Assembly (NCBI GenBank): GCA_920105625.2
Contig: OV050033.1
Location: 110,693,700-110,757,699 of the forward strand
Source of the DNA: Clusia tigrina
Lineage: Eukaryota > Arthropoda > Insecta > Diptera > Clusiidae
DNA: 64,000 nucleotides
Direction: 5' to 3'
Below the pieces are notes generated by a model, which ran no database searches, had not been told where the DNA came from, and was given only the letters and a program-made list of their open reading frames with translations. Positions 50,683 through 63,076 of this stretch are shown here, in pieces (the stretch's first letter is position 1; each line of letters opens with the position of its first letter). The translations under genes were made by a program, and so were the position numbers.

Positions 50683-53600
50683 ACTGATAAAACTTTAAAT
50701 GGCCCTAACTTCTATACGGTACGTCCTACACCTATCAAAGTTTGCAACACACAAATGCTTGTAACTTTTTACTGGAGCATCATAAAACCTTGAAATTTTG
50801 TAACAATAAAGTACTCGAGCCTCTTGTCAATTTAAGCTATCGCTCAAAGCTATGCTACCCTTGAGTCCCAAATCAAACACTGATAAAACTTCAAATGGCC
50901 CTAACTTCTATACGGTACGTCCTACACCTATCAAAGTTTGCAACATACAAATGCTTGTAACTTTTTACTGGAGAGTCATAAAACCTTCAAATTTTGTAAC
51001 AATAAAGTACTCGAGCCTCTTGTCAATTTAAGATATCGCTCAAAGCTATGCTACCCTTGAGTCCCAAATCAAACACTGACAAAACTTCAAATGGCCCTAA
51101 TTTCTATACGGCGCATCCTATACCTATCAAAGTTTGCAACATACAAATGCTTGTAACTTTTTACTGGAGTGTCATAAAACCTTGAAATTTTGTAACAATA
51201 AAGTGCTCGAGCCTCTTGTCAATTTAAGCTATCGCTCAAAGCTATGCTACCCTTGAGTCCCAAATCAAACATGGATAAAACTTCAAATGGCCCTAACTTC
51301 TATACGGTACGTCTTACACCTATCAAAGTTTGCAACATACAAATGCTTGCAACTTTTTACTGGAGCGTCATAAAACCTTGAAATTTTGTAACAATAAAGT
51401 ACTCGAGACTCTTGTCAATTTAAGCTATCGCTCAAAGCTATGCTACCCTTGAGTCCCAAATCAAACACTGATAAATCTTCAAATGGCCCTAACTTCTATA
51501 CGTTACATCCTACACCTATCAAAGTTTGCAACATACAATTGCCTGTAACTTTTTACTGATGCGTCATAAAACCTTGAAATTTTGTAACAATAAAGTACTC
51601 GAGCCTCTTGTCAATTTAAGTTATCGCTCAAAGCTATGCTACCCTTGAGTCCCAAATCAAACACTGATAAAACTTCAAATGGCCCTAACTTCTATACGGT
51701 ACGTCATACACCTATCAAAGTTTGCAACATACAAATGCTTGTAACTTTTTACTGGAGCGTCATAAAACCTTGAAATTTTGTAACAATAAAGTACTCGAGC
51801 CTCTTGTCAATTTAAGCTATCGCTTAAAGCTATGTTACCCTTGAGTCCCAAATGACACACGGATAAAACTTCAAATGGCCCTAACTTCTATACGGTACGT
51901 CCTACACCTATCAAAGTTTGCAACATACAATTGCCTGTAACTTTTTACTGATGCGTCATAAAACCTTGAAATTTTGTAACAATAAAGTACTCGAGCCTCT
52001 TGTCAATTTAAGTTATCGCTCAAAGCTATGCTACCCTTGAGTCCCAAATCAAACACTGATAAAACTTCAAATGGCCCTAACTTCTATACGGTACGTCTTA
52101 CACCTATCAAAGTTTGCAACATACAAATGCCTGTGACTTTTTACTGGAGCGTCATAAAACCTTGAAATTTTGTAACAATAAAGTACTCGAGCCTCTTGTC
52201 AATTTAAGTTATCGCTCAAAGCTATGCTACCCTTGAGTCCCAAATCAAACACTGCTAATACTTCAAATGGCCCTAACTTCTATACGGAGCGTCATACACC
52301 TCTCAAAGTTTGCAACATACAAATGCTTGTAACTTTTTACTGGAGCGTCATAAAACCTTGAAATTTTGTAACAATAAAGTACTCGAGCCTCTTGTCAATT
52401 TAAGCTATCGCTCAAAGCTATGCAAACCTTGAGTCCCAAATCAAACACTGATAAAACTTCAAATGGCCCTAAATTCTATACGGTACGTCCTACACCTATC
52501 AAAGGTTGCAATATATAAATGCTTGAAACTTTTTACTAGAGCGTCATAAAATCTTGAAATTTTGTAACAATAAAGTACACGAGCCTCTTGTCAATTTAAG
52601 CTATCGCTCAAAGCTATGCTACCCTTGAGTCCCAAATCAAACACTGATAAAACTTTAAATGGCCCTAACTTCTATACGGTACGTCCTACACCTATCAAAG
52701 TTTGCAACACACAAATGCTTGTAACTTTTTACTGGAGCATCATAAAACCTTGAAATTTTGTAACAATAAAGTACTCGAGCCTCTTGTCAATTTAAGCTAT
52801 CGCTCAAAGCTATGCTACCCTTGAGTCCCAAATCAAACACTGACAAAACTTCAAATGGCCCTAACTTCTATACGGAGCGTCATACACCTCTCAAAGTTTG
52901 CAACATACAAATGCTTGTAACTTTTTACTGGAGCGTCATAAAACCTTGAAATTTTGTAACAATAAAGTACTCGAGCCTCTTGTCAATTTAAGCTATCGCT
53001 CAAAGCTATGCAAACCTTGAGTCCCAAATCAAACACTGATAAAACTTCAAATGGCCCTAAATTCTATACGGTACGTCCTACACCTATCAATGGTTACAAT
53101 ATATAAATGCTTGAAACTTTTTACTAGAGCGTCATAAAATCTTGAAATTTTGTAACAATAAAGTACACGAGCCTCTTGTCAATTTAAGATATCGCTCAAA
53201 GCTATGCTACCCTTGAGTCCCAAATCAAACACTGATAAAACTTCAAATGGCCCTAACTTCTATACGGAACGTCATACACCTCTCAAAGTTTGCAACATAC
53301 AAATGCTTGTAACTTTTTACTGGAGCATCATAAAACCTTGAAATTTTATAACAATAAAGAACTCGAGCCTCTTGTCAATTTAAGCTATCTCTCAAAGCTA
53401 TGCTACCCTTGAGTCCCAACTCAAACACTGATAAAACTTCAAATGGCCCTAACTTCTATACGGTACGTCCTACACCTATCAAAATTTGTAACATACAAAT
53501 GCTTGTAACTTTTTACTGGAGCGTCATGAAACCTTGAAATTTTGTAACAATAAAGTACTCGAGCCTCTTGTCAATTTAAGCTATCGCTCAAAGCTATGCT

Positions 53601-54740
53601 AATCTTGAGTCCCAAATCAAACACTGATAAAACTTCAAATGGCCCTAATTTCTATACGGTACGTCCTACACCTATCAAAGTTTGTAACATACAAATGCTT
53701 GTAACTTTTTACTAATAAAGTACTCGAGCCTCTTGTCAATTTAAGCTATCGCTCAAAGCTATGCTACCCTTGAGCCCCAAATCAATCACTGATAAAACTT
53801 GAAATGGCCCTAACTTCTATACAGTACGTCCTACACCTATCAAAGTTTGCAACATACAAATGCTTGTAACTTTTTACTGGAGCGTCATAAAACCTTGAAA
53901 TTTTGTAACAATAAATTACTCGAGCCTCTTGTCAATTTAAGCTATCGCTCAAAGCTATGCTACCCTTGAGTCCCAAATCAAACACTGATAAAACTTCAAA
54001 TGGCCCTAACTTCTATACGGTACGTCCTACACCTATCAAAGTTTGCAACATACAAATGCTTGCTACTTTTTACTGGAGCGTCATAAAACCTTGAAATTTT
54101 GTAACAATAAAGTACTCGAGCCTCTTTTCAATTTAAGCTATCGCTCAAAGCTATGCTACTCTTGAGTCCCAAATTAAACACTGATAAATCATCAAATGGC
54201 CCTAACTTCTATACGGTACGTCCTACACCTATCAAAGTTTGCAACATACAAATGCTTGTAACTTTTTACTGGAGCGTCATAAAACCTTGAAATTTTGTAA
54301 CAATAAAGAACTCGAGCCTCTTGTCAATTTAAGCTATCGCTCAAAGCTATGCTACCCTTGAGTCCCTCGTCAAACACTGATAAAACTTCAAATGGCCCTA
54401 ACTTCTATACGGTACGTCCTACCACTATCAAAGTTTGCAACATACAAATGCCTGTAACTTTTTACTGGAGCGTCATAAAACCTTGAAATTTTTAACAATA
54501 AAGTACTCGAGCCTCTTGTCAATTTAAGTTATCGCTCAAAGCTATGCTACCCTTGAGTCCCTCGTCAAACACTGATAAAACTTCAAATGGCCCTAACTTC
54601 TATACGGTACGTCCTACACCTATCAAAGTTTGCATCATACAAATGCTTGCAACTTTTTACTGGAGCGTCATAAAACCTTGAAATTTTGTAACAATAAAGT
54701 ACTCGAGCCTCTTGTCAATTTAAGCTATCGCTCAAAGCTA
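50683..54740. repeat. Satellite stretch with small local duplications and diverged monomers
   Basis: Two short duplications are visible. A 392-bp one carries CAATTGCC and TACTGATGCG (51,536 and 51,928). A 588-bp three-monomer one carries CGGAGCGTCATACACC (52,285 and 52,873) with TATGCAAACC and TACTAGAGCG. Other monomers carry private changes (GAGTCCCTCGTC, CCACTATC, TTTTATAAC). A 165-bp deletion monomer lies at 53,611-53,775. No gene or unique sequence is seen. Confidence 0.83.
53611..53775. repeat. 165-bp deletion monomer
   Basis: TTTTTACT is joined to AATAAAGTACTCGAG near 53,714, removing 31 bp of sub-repeat A. Spacing between CCCAAATC words (53,611 and 53,776) is 165 bp. Confidence 0.9.
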
Positions 54741-57365
54741 TGCTACCCGTGAGTCCCAAATCAAACACTGATAAATCTTCAAATGGCCCTAACTTCTATA
54801 CGGTACGTCCTACACCTATCAAAGTTTGCAACATACAAATGCTTGTAACTTTTTACTGGAGCGTCATAAAACCTTGAAATTTTGTAACAATAAAGTACTC
54901 AAGCCTCTTGTCAATTTAAGCTGTCGCTCAAAGCTATACTACCCGTGAGTCCCAAATCAAACACTGATAAATCTTCAAATGGCCCTAACTTCTATACGGT
55001 ACGTCCTACACCTATCAAAGTTTGCAACCTACAAATGCTTGCAACTTTTTACTGGAGCGTCATAAAACCTTGAAATTTTGTAACAATAAAGTACTCGAGT
55101 CTCTTGTCAATTTAAGCTATCGCTCAAAGCTATGCTACCCTTGAGTCCCAAATCAAACACTGATAAATCATCAAATGGCCCTAACTTCTATATGGTACGT
55201 CCTACACCTATCAAAGTTTGCAACATACAAATGCTTGCAACTTTTTACTGGAGCGTCATAAAACCTTGAAATTTTGTAACAATAAAGTACTCGAGCCTCT
55301 TGTCAATTTAAGCTATCGCTCAAAGCTATGCTACCCGTGAGTCCCAAATCAAACACTGATAAATCTTCAAATGGCCCTAACTTCTATACGGTACGTCCTA
55401 CACCTATCAAAGTTTGCCACATACAAATGCTTGTAACTTTTTACTGGAGCGTCATAAAACCCTGAAATTTTGTAACAATAAAGTACTCGAGCCTCTTGTC
55501 AATTTAAGCTCTCGCTCAAAGCTATGCTACCCTTGAGTCCCAAATCAAACACTGATAAATCATCAAATGGCCCTAACTTCTATACGGTACGTCCTACACC
55601 TATCAAAGTTTGCAACATACAAATGCTTGCAACTTTTTACTGGAGCGTCATAAAACCTTGAAATTTTGTAACAATAAAGTACTCGAGCCTCTTGTCAATT
55701 TAAGCTATCGTTCAAAGCTATGCTACCCGTGAGTCCCAAATCAAACACTGATAAATCTTCAAATGGCCCTAACTTCTATACGGTACGTCCTACTCCTATC
55801 AAAGTTTGCAACATACAAATGCTTGTAACTTTTTACTGGAGCGTCATAAAACCCTGAAATTTTGTAACAATAAAGTACTCGAGCCTCTTGTCAATTTAAG
55901 CTCTCGCTCAAAGCTATGCTACCCTTGAGTCCCAAATCAAACACTGATAAATCATCAAATGGCCCTAACTTCTATACGGTACGTCCTACACCTATCAAAG
56001 TTTGCAACATACAAATGCTTGCAACTTTTTACTGGAGCGTCATAAAACCTTGAAATTTTGTAACAATAAAGTACTCGAGCCTCTTGTCAATTTAAGCTAT
56101 CGTTCAAAGCTATGCTACCCGTGAGTCCCAAATCAAACACTGATAAATCTTCAAATGGCCCTAACTTCTATACGGTACGTCCTACTCCTATCAAAGTTTG
56201 CAACATACAAATGCTTGTAACTTTTTACTGGAGCGTCATAAAACCCTGAAATTTTGTAACAATAAAGTACTCGAGCCTCTTGTCAATTCAAGCTATCGCT
56301 CAAAGCTATACTACCCGTGAGTCCCAAATCAAACACTGATAAATCTTCAAATGGCCCTAACTTCTATACGGTACGTCCTACACCTATCAAAGTTTGCAAC
56401 ATACAAATGCTTGCAACTTTTTACTGGAGCGTCATAAAACCTTGAAATTTTGCAACAATAAAGTACTCAAGCCTCTTGTCAATTTAAGCTGTCGCTCAAA
56501 GCTATACTACCCGTGAGTCCCAAATCAAACACTGATAAATCTTCAAATGGCCCTAACTTCTATACGGTACGTCCTACACCTATCAAAGTTTGCCACATAC
56601 AAATGCTTGTAACTTTTTACTGGAGCGTCATAAAACCCTGAAATTTTGTAACAATAAAGTACTCGAGCCTCTTGTCAATTTAAGCTCTCGCTCAAAGCTA
56701 TGCTACCCTTGAGTCCCAAATCAAACACTGATAAATCATCAAATGGCCCTAACTTCTATACGGTACGTCCTACACCTATCAAAGTTTGCAACATACAAAT
56801 GCTTGCAACTTTTTACTGGAGCGTCATAAAACCTTGAAATTTTGTAACAATAAAGTACTCGAGCCTCTTGTCAATTTAAGCTATCGTTCAAAGCTATGCT
56901 ACCCGTGAGTCCCAAATCAAACACTGATAAATCTTCAAATGGCCCTAACTTCTATACGGTACGTCCTACTCCTATCAAAGTTTGCAACATACAAATGCTT
57001 GTAACTTTTTACTGGAGCGTCATAAAACCCTGAAATTTTGTAACAATAAAGTACTCGAGCCTCTTGTCAATTTAAGCTCTCGCTCAAAGCTATGCTACCC
57101 TTGAGTCCCAAATCAAACACTGATAAATCATCAAATGGCCCTAACTTCTATACGGTACGTCCTACACCTATCAAAGTTTGCAACATACAAATGCTTGCAA
57201 CTTTTTACTGGAGCGTCATAAAACCTTGAAATTTTGTAACAATAAAGTACTCGAGCCTCTTGTCAATTTAAGCTATCGTTCAAAGCTATGCTACCCGTGA
57301 GTCCCAAATCAAACACTGATAAATCTTCAAATGGCCCTAACTTCTATACGGTACGTCCTACTCCT
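54741..57365. repeat. 392-bp dimer array
   Basis: Two monomer types alternate. One has ACCCTTGAG, ATAAATCATC and GCTTGCAAC; the other has ACCCGTGAG, ATAAATCTTC, GCTTGTAAC and AAAACCCTG. AAGCTCTCGC recurs at 55,506, 55,898, 56,682 and 57,074, spacings of 392, 784 and 392. One position is replaced by a CTATACTACCCGTGAG pair (about 56,300-56,520). Copies look nearly identical, so this is a recent dimeric expansion. Confidence 0.9.
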
Positions 57366-58041
57366 ATCAAAGTTTGCAACATACAAATGCTTGTAACTTT
57401 TTACTGGAGCGTCATAAAACCCTGAAATTTTGTAACAATAAAGTACTCGAGCCTCTTGTCAATTCAAGCTATCGCTCAAAGCTATACTACCCGTGAGTCC
57501 CAAATCAAACACTGATAAATCTTCAAATGGCCCTAACTTCTATACGGTACGTCCTACACCTATCAAAGTTTGCAACATACAAATGCTTGTACCTTTTTAC
57601 TGGAGCGTCATAAAACCTTGAAATTTTGTAACAATAAAGTACTCGAGCCTCCTGTCAATTTAAGCTATCGCTAAAAGCTATGCTACCCTTGAGTCCCAAA
57701 TCAAACACTGATAAATCTTCAAATGGCCCTAACTTCTATATGGTACGTCCTACACCTATCAAAGTTTGCAACATACAAATGCTTGCAACTTTTTACTGGA
57801 GCGTCAAAAAACCTTGAAATTTTGTAACAATAAAGTACTCGAGCCTCTTGTCAATTTAAGCTATCGCTCAAAGCTATGTTGCCCTTGACTCCCAAATCAA
57901 ACACTGATAAAACTTCAAATGGCCCTAACTTCTATACGGTACGTCCTACACCTATCAACGTTTGCAACATACAAATGCTTACAACTTTTTACTGGAGCGT
58001 CATAAAACCTTGAAATTTTGTAACAATAAAGTACTCGAGCC
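57366..58041. repeat. ~676-bp segment duplicated 2,155 bp downstream, copy 1
   Basis: Contains CAATTCAAGC (57,460), GCTTGTACC (57,586), CGCTAAAAGC, ATGTTGCCC and CAACGTTTGC with GCTTACAAC. The same order recurs at 59,521-60,196. The offset of 2,155 equals 11 x 196 minus 1, because one intervening monomer (near 58,754, ACATGAAATG) is 195 bp. Confidence 0.85.
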
Positions 58042-59520
58042 TCTTGTCAATTTAAGCTATCGCTCAAAGCTATGCTACCCGTGAGTCCCAAATCAAACAC
58101 TGATAAATCTTCAAATGGCCCTAACTTCTATACGGTACGTCCTACACCTATCAAAGTTTGCCACATACAAATGCTTGTAACTTTTTACTGGAGCGTCATA
58201 AAACCCTGAAATTTTGTAACAATAAAGTACTCGAGCCTCTTGTCAATTTAGGTTATCGCTCAAAGCTATGCTACCCTTGAGTCCCAAATCAAACACTGAT
58301 AAATCTTCAAATGGCCCTAACTTCTATACGGTACGTCCTACACCTATCAAAGTTTGCAACATACAAATGCTTGCAACTTTTTACTGGAGCGTCATAAAAC
58401 CTTGAAATTTTGTAACAATAAAGTACTAGAGCCTCTTGTCAATTTAAGCTATCGCTCAAAGCTATGCTACCCTTGAGTCCCAAATCAAACACGGATAAAA
58501 CTTCAAATGGCCCTAACTTTTATACGGTACGTCTTACACCTATCAAAGTTTGCAACATACAAATGCTTGCAACTTTTTACTGGAGCGTCATAAAACCTTG
58601 AAATTTTGTAACAATAAAGTACTCGAGACTCTTGTCAATTTAAGCTATCGCTCAAAGCTATGCTACCCTTGAGTCCCAAATCAAACACTGATAAATATTC
58701 AAATGGCCCTAACTTCTATACGTTACATCCTACACCTATCAAAGTTTGCAACATGAAATGCTTGTATCTTTTTACTGGAGCGTCATAAAACCTTGAAATT
58801 TTGTAACAATAAAGTACTCGAGCCTCTTGTCAAATTAAGCTATCGCTCAAAGCTATGCTACCCTTGAGTCCCAAATCAAACACTGATAAAACTTCAAATG
58901 GCCCTAACTTCTATACGGTACGTCCTACACCTATCAAAGTTTGCAACATACAAATGCTTGTAACTTTTTACTGGAGCGTCATAAAACCTTAAAATTTTGT
59001 AACAATAAAGTACTCGAGCCTCTTGTCAATTTACGATATCGCTCAAAACTATGCTACCCTTGAGTCCCAAATCAAACACTGACAAAACTTCAAATGGCCC
59101 TAACTTCTATACGGTGCATCCTATACCTATCAAAGTTTGCAACATACAAATGCTTGCAACTTTTTACTGGAGCGTCATAAAACCTTGAAATTTTGTAACA
59201 ATAAAGTACTCGAGCCTCTTGTCAATTTAAGCTCTCGCTCAAAGCTATGCTACCCTTGAGTCCCAAATCAAACACTGATAAATCATCAAATGGCCCTAAC
59301 TTCTATACGGTACGTCCTACACCTATCAAAGTTTGCAACATACAAATGCTTGCAACTTTTTACTGGAGCGTCATAAAACCTTGAAATTTTGTAACAATAA
59401 AGTACTCGAGCCTCTTGTCAATTTAAGCTATCGCTCAAAGCTATGCTACCCGTGAGTCCCAAATCAAACACTGATAAATCTTCAAATGGCCCTAACTTCT
59501 ATACGGTACGTCCTACACCT
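58042..59520. repeat. Satellite segment with right-compartment monomer types
   Basis: Carries the TTTAGGTTATCGC, TACTAGAGCC, CACGGATAAAAC, ACTTTTATACGG, ACATGAAATGC and CCTTAAAATTTTG variants that are later amplified as the 1,175-bp unit at 60,727-63,076. Near 59,229 a single monomer of the dimer-array type returns. Confidence 0.82.
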
Positions 59521-60196
59521 ATCAAAGTTTGCAACATACAAATGCTTGTAACTTTTTACTGGAGCGTCATAAAACCCTGAAATTTTGTAACAATAAAGTA
59601 CTCGAGCCTCTTGTCAATTCAAGCTATCGCTCAAAGCTATACTACCCGTGAGTCCCAAATCAAACACTGATAAATCTTCAAATGGCCCTAACTTCTATAC
59701 GGTACGTCCTACACCTATCAAAGTTTGCAACATACAAATGCTTGTACCTTTTTACTGGAGCGTCATAAAACCTTGAAATTTTGTAACAATAAAGTACTCG
59801 AGCCTCCTGTCAATTTAAGCTATCGCTAAAAGCTATGCTACCCTTGAGTCCCAAATCAAACACTGATAAATCTTCAAATGGCCCTAACTTCTATATGGTA
59901 CGTCCTACACCTATCAAAGTTTGCAACATACAAATGCTTGCAACTTTTTACTGGAGCGTCAAAAAACCTTGAAATTTTGTAACAATAAAGTACTCGAGCC
60001 TCTTGTCAATTTAAGCTATCGCTCAAAGCTATGTTGCCCTTGAGTCCCAAATCAAACACTGATAAAACTTCAAATGGCCCTAACTTCTATACGGTACGTC
60101 CTACACCTATCAACGTTTGCAACATACAAATGCTTACAACTTTTTACTGGAGCGTCATAAAACCTTGAAATTTTGTAACAATAAAGTACTCGAGCC
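59521..60196. repeat. ~676-bp segment, copy 2
   Basis: Matches 57,366-58,041. It ends near 60,195, where CTCCTGTC replaces CTCTTGTC. Confidence 0.85.
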
Positions 60197-60726
60197 TCCT
60201 GTCAATTTAAGCTATCGCTCAAAGCTATGCTACCCTTGAGTCCCAAATCAAACACTGATAAATCTTCAAATGGCCCTAACTTCTATACGGTACGTCCTAC
60301 ACCTATCAAAGTTTGCAACATACAAATGCTTGCAACTTTTTACTGGAGCGTCATAAAACCTTGAAATTTTGTAACAATAAAGTACTAGAGCCTCTTGTCA
60401 ATTTAAGCTATCGCTCAAAGCTATGCTACCCTTGAGTCCCAAATCAAACACGGATAAAACTTCAAATGGCCCTAACTTTTATACGGTACGTCTTACACCT
60501 ATCAAAGTTTGCAACATACAAATGCTTGGAACTTTTTACTGGAGCGTCATAAAACCCTGAAATTTTGTAACAATAAAGTACTCGAGCCTCTTGTCAATTC
60601 AAGCTATCGCTCAAAGCTATACTACCCGTGAGTCCCAAATCAAACACTGATAAATCTTCAAATGGCCCTAACTTCTATACGGTACGTCCTACACCTATCA
60701 ACGTTTGCAACATACAAATGCTTACA
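60197..60726. repeat. Short mosaic satellite segment
   Basis: Under three monomers, joining TACTAGAGCC and CACGGATAAAAC types (as at 58,270-58,560, offset 1,959 bp) to a CAATTCAAGC / ACCCGTGAG type and a CAACGTTTGC type. Confidence 0.8.
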
Positions 60727-61901
60727 ACTTTTTACTGGAGCGTCAAAAAACCTTGAAATTTTGTAACAATAAAGTACTCGAGCCTCTTGTCAATTTAGGT
60801 TATCGCTCAAAGCTATGCTACCCTTGAGTCCCAAATCAAACACTGATAAATCTTCAAATGGCCCTAACTTCTATACGGTACGTCCTACACCTATCAAAGT
60901 TTGCAACATACAAATGCTTGCAACTTTTTACTGGAGCGTCATAAAACCTTGAAATTTTGTAACAATAAAGTACTAGAGCCTCTTGTCAATTTAAGCTATC
61001 GCTCAAAGCTATGCTACCCTTGAGTCCCAAATCAAACACGGATAAAACTTCAAATGGCCCTAACTTTTATACGGTACGTCTTACACCTATCAAAGTTTGC
61101 AACATACAAATGCTTGGAACTTTTTACTGGAGCGTCATAAAACCTTGAAATTTTGTAACAATAAAGTACTCGAGACTCTTGTCAATTTAAGCTATCGCTC
61201 AAAGCTATGCTACCCTTGAGTCCCAAATCAAACACTGATAAATCTTCAAATGGCCGTAACTTCTATACGTTACATCCTACACCTATCAAAGTTTGCAACA
61301 TGAAATGCTTGTATCTTTTTACTGGAGCGTCATAAAACCTTGAAATTTTGTAACAATAAAGTACTCGAGCCTCTTGTCAAATTAAGCTATCGCTCAAAGC
61401 TATGCTACCCTTGAGTCCCAAATCAAACACTGATAAAACTTCAAATGGCCCTAACTTCTATACGGTACGTCCTACACCTATCAAAGTTTGCAACATACAA
61501 ATGCTTGTAACTTTTTACTGGAGCGTCATAAAACCTTAAAATTTTGTAACAATAAAGTACTCGAGCCTCTTGTCAATTTACGATATCGCTCAAAACTATG
61601 CTACCCTTGAGTCCCAAATCAAACACTGACAAAACTTCAAATGGCCCTAACTTCTATACGGTGCATCCTATACCTATCAAAGTTTGCAACATACAAATGC
61701 TTGCAACTTTTTACTGGAGCGTCATAAAACCTTGAAATTTTGTAACAATAAAGTACTCGAGCCTCTTGTCAATTTAAGCTATCGCTCAAAGCTATGCTAC
61801 CCTTGAGTCCCAAATCAAACACGGATAAATCTTCAAATGTCCCTAACTTCTATACGGTTCGTCCTACACCTATCAAAGTTTGCAACATACAAATGCTTGT
61901 A
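60727..61901. repeat. 1,175-bp six-monomer unit, copy 1
   Basis: AGGTTATCGC at 60,797 recurs at 61,972, and ACATGAAATG near 61,298 recurs near 62,473: +1,175 (6 x 196 minus 1). The lost base is in the ACATGAAATG monomer, where ACATACAAATG has become ACATGAAATG. Confidence 0.9.
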
Positions 61902-63076
61902 ACTTTTTACTGGAGCGTCAAAAAACCTTGAAATTTTGTAACAATAAAGTACTCGAGCCTCTTGTCAATTTAGGTTATCGCTCAAAGCTATGCTACCCTT
62001 GAGTCCCAAATCAAACACTGATAAATCTTCAAATGGCCCTAACTTCTATACGGTACGTCCTACACCTATCAAAGTTTGCAACATACAAATGCTTGCAACT
62101 TTTTACTGGAGCGTCATAAAACCTTGAAATTTTGTAACAATAAAGTACTAGAGCCTCTTGTCAATTTAAGCTATCGCTCAAAGCTATGCTACCCTTGAGT
62201 CCTAAATCAAACACGGATAAAACTTCAAATGGCCCTAACTTTTATACGGTACGTCTTACACCTATCAAAGTTTGCAACATACAAATGCTTGCAACTTTTT
62301 ACTGGAGCGTCATAAAACCTTGAAATTTTGTAACAATAAAGTACTCGAGACTCTTGTCAATTTAAGCTATCGCTCAAAGCTATGCTACCCTTGAGTCCCA
62401 AATCAAACACTGATAAATCTTCAAATGGCCCTAACTTCTATACGTTACATCCTACACCTATTAAAGTTTGCAACATGAAATGCTTGTATCTTTTTACTGG
62501 AGCGTCATAAAACCTTGAAATTTTGTAACAATAAAGTACTCGAGCCTCTTGTCAAATTAAGCTATCGCTCAAAGCTATGCTACCCTTGAGTCCCAAATCA
62601 AACACTGATAAAACTTCAAATGGCCCTAACTTCTATACGGTATGTCCTACACCTATCAAAGTTTACAACATACAAATGCTTGTAACTTTTTACTGGAGCG
62701 TCATAAAACCTTAAAATTTTGTAACAATAAAGTACTCGAGCCTCTTGTCAATTTACGATATCGCTCAAAACTATGCTACCCTTGAGTCCCAAATCAAACA
62801 CTGACAAAACTTCAAATGGCCCTAACTTCTATACGGTGCATCCTATACCTATCAAAGTTTGCAACATACAAATGCTTGCAACTTTTTACTGGAGCGTCAT
62901 AAAACCTTGAAATTTTGTAACAATAAAGTACTCGAGCCTCTTGTCAATTTAAGCTATCGCTCAAAGCTATGCTACCCTTGAGTCCCAAATCAAACACGGA
63001 TAAATCTTCAAATGTCCCTAACTTCTATACGGTTCGTCCTACACCTATCAAAGTTTGCAACATACAAATGCTTGTA
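61902..63076. repeat. 1,175-bp six-monomer unit, copy 2
   Basis: Tandem copy with about seven private differences by eye (for example GAGTCCTAAATC near 62,199, CTATTAAAG near 62,458, GGTATGTCC near 62,639). The match runs on about 67 bp, to roughly 63,144, then switches to the CGCTCGAAGCTTTGC monomer type. Confidence 0.88.
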
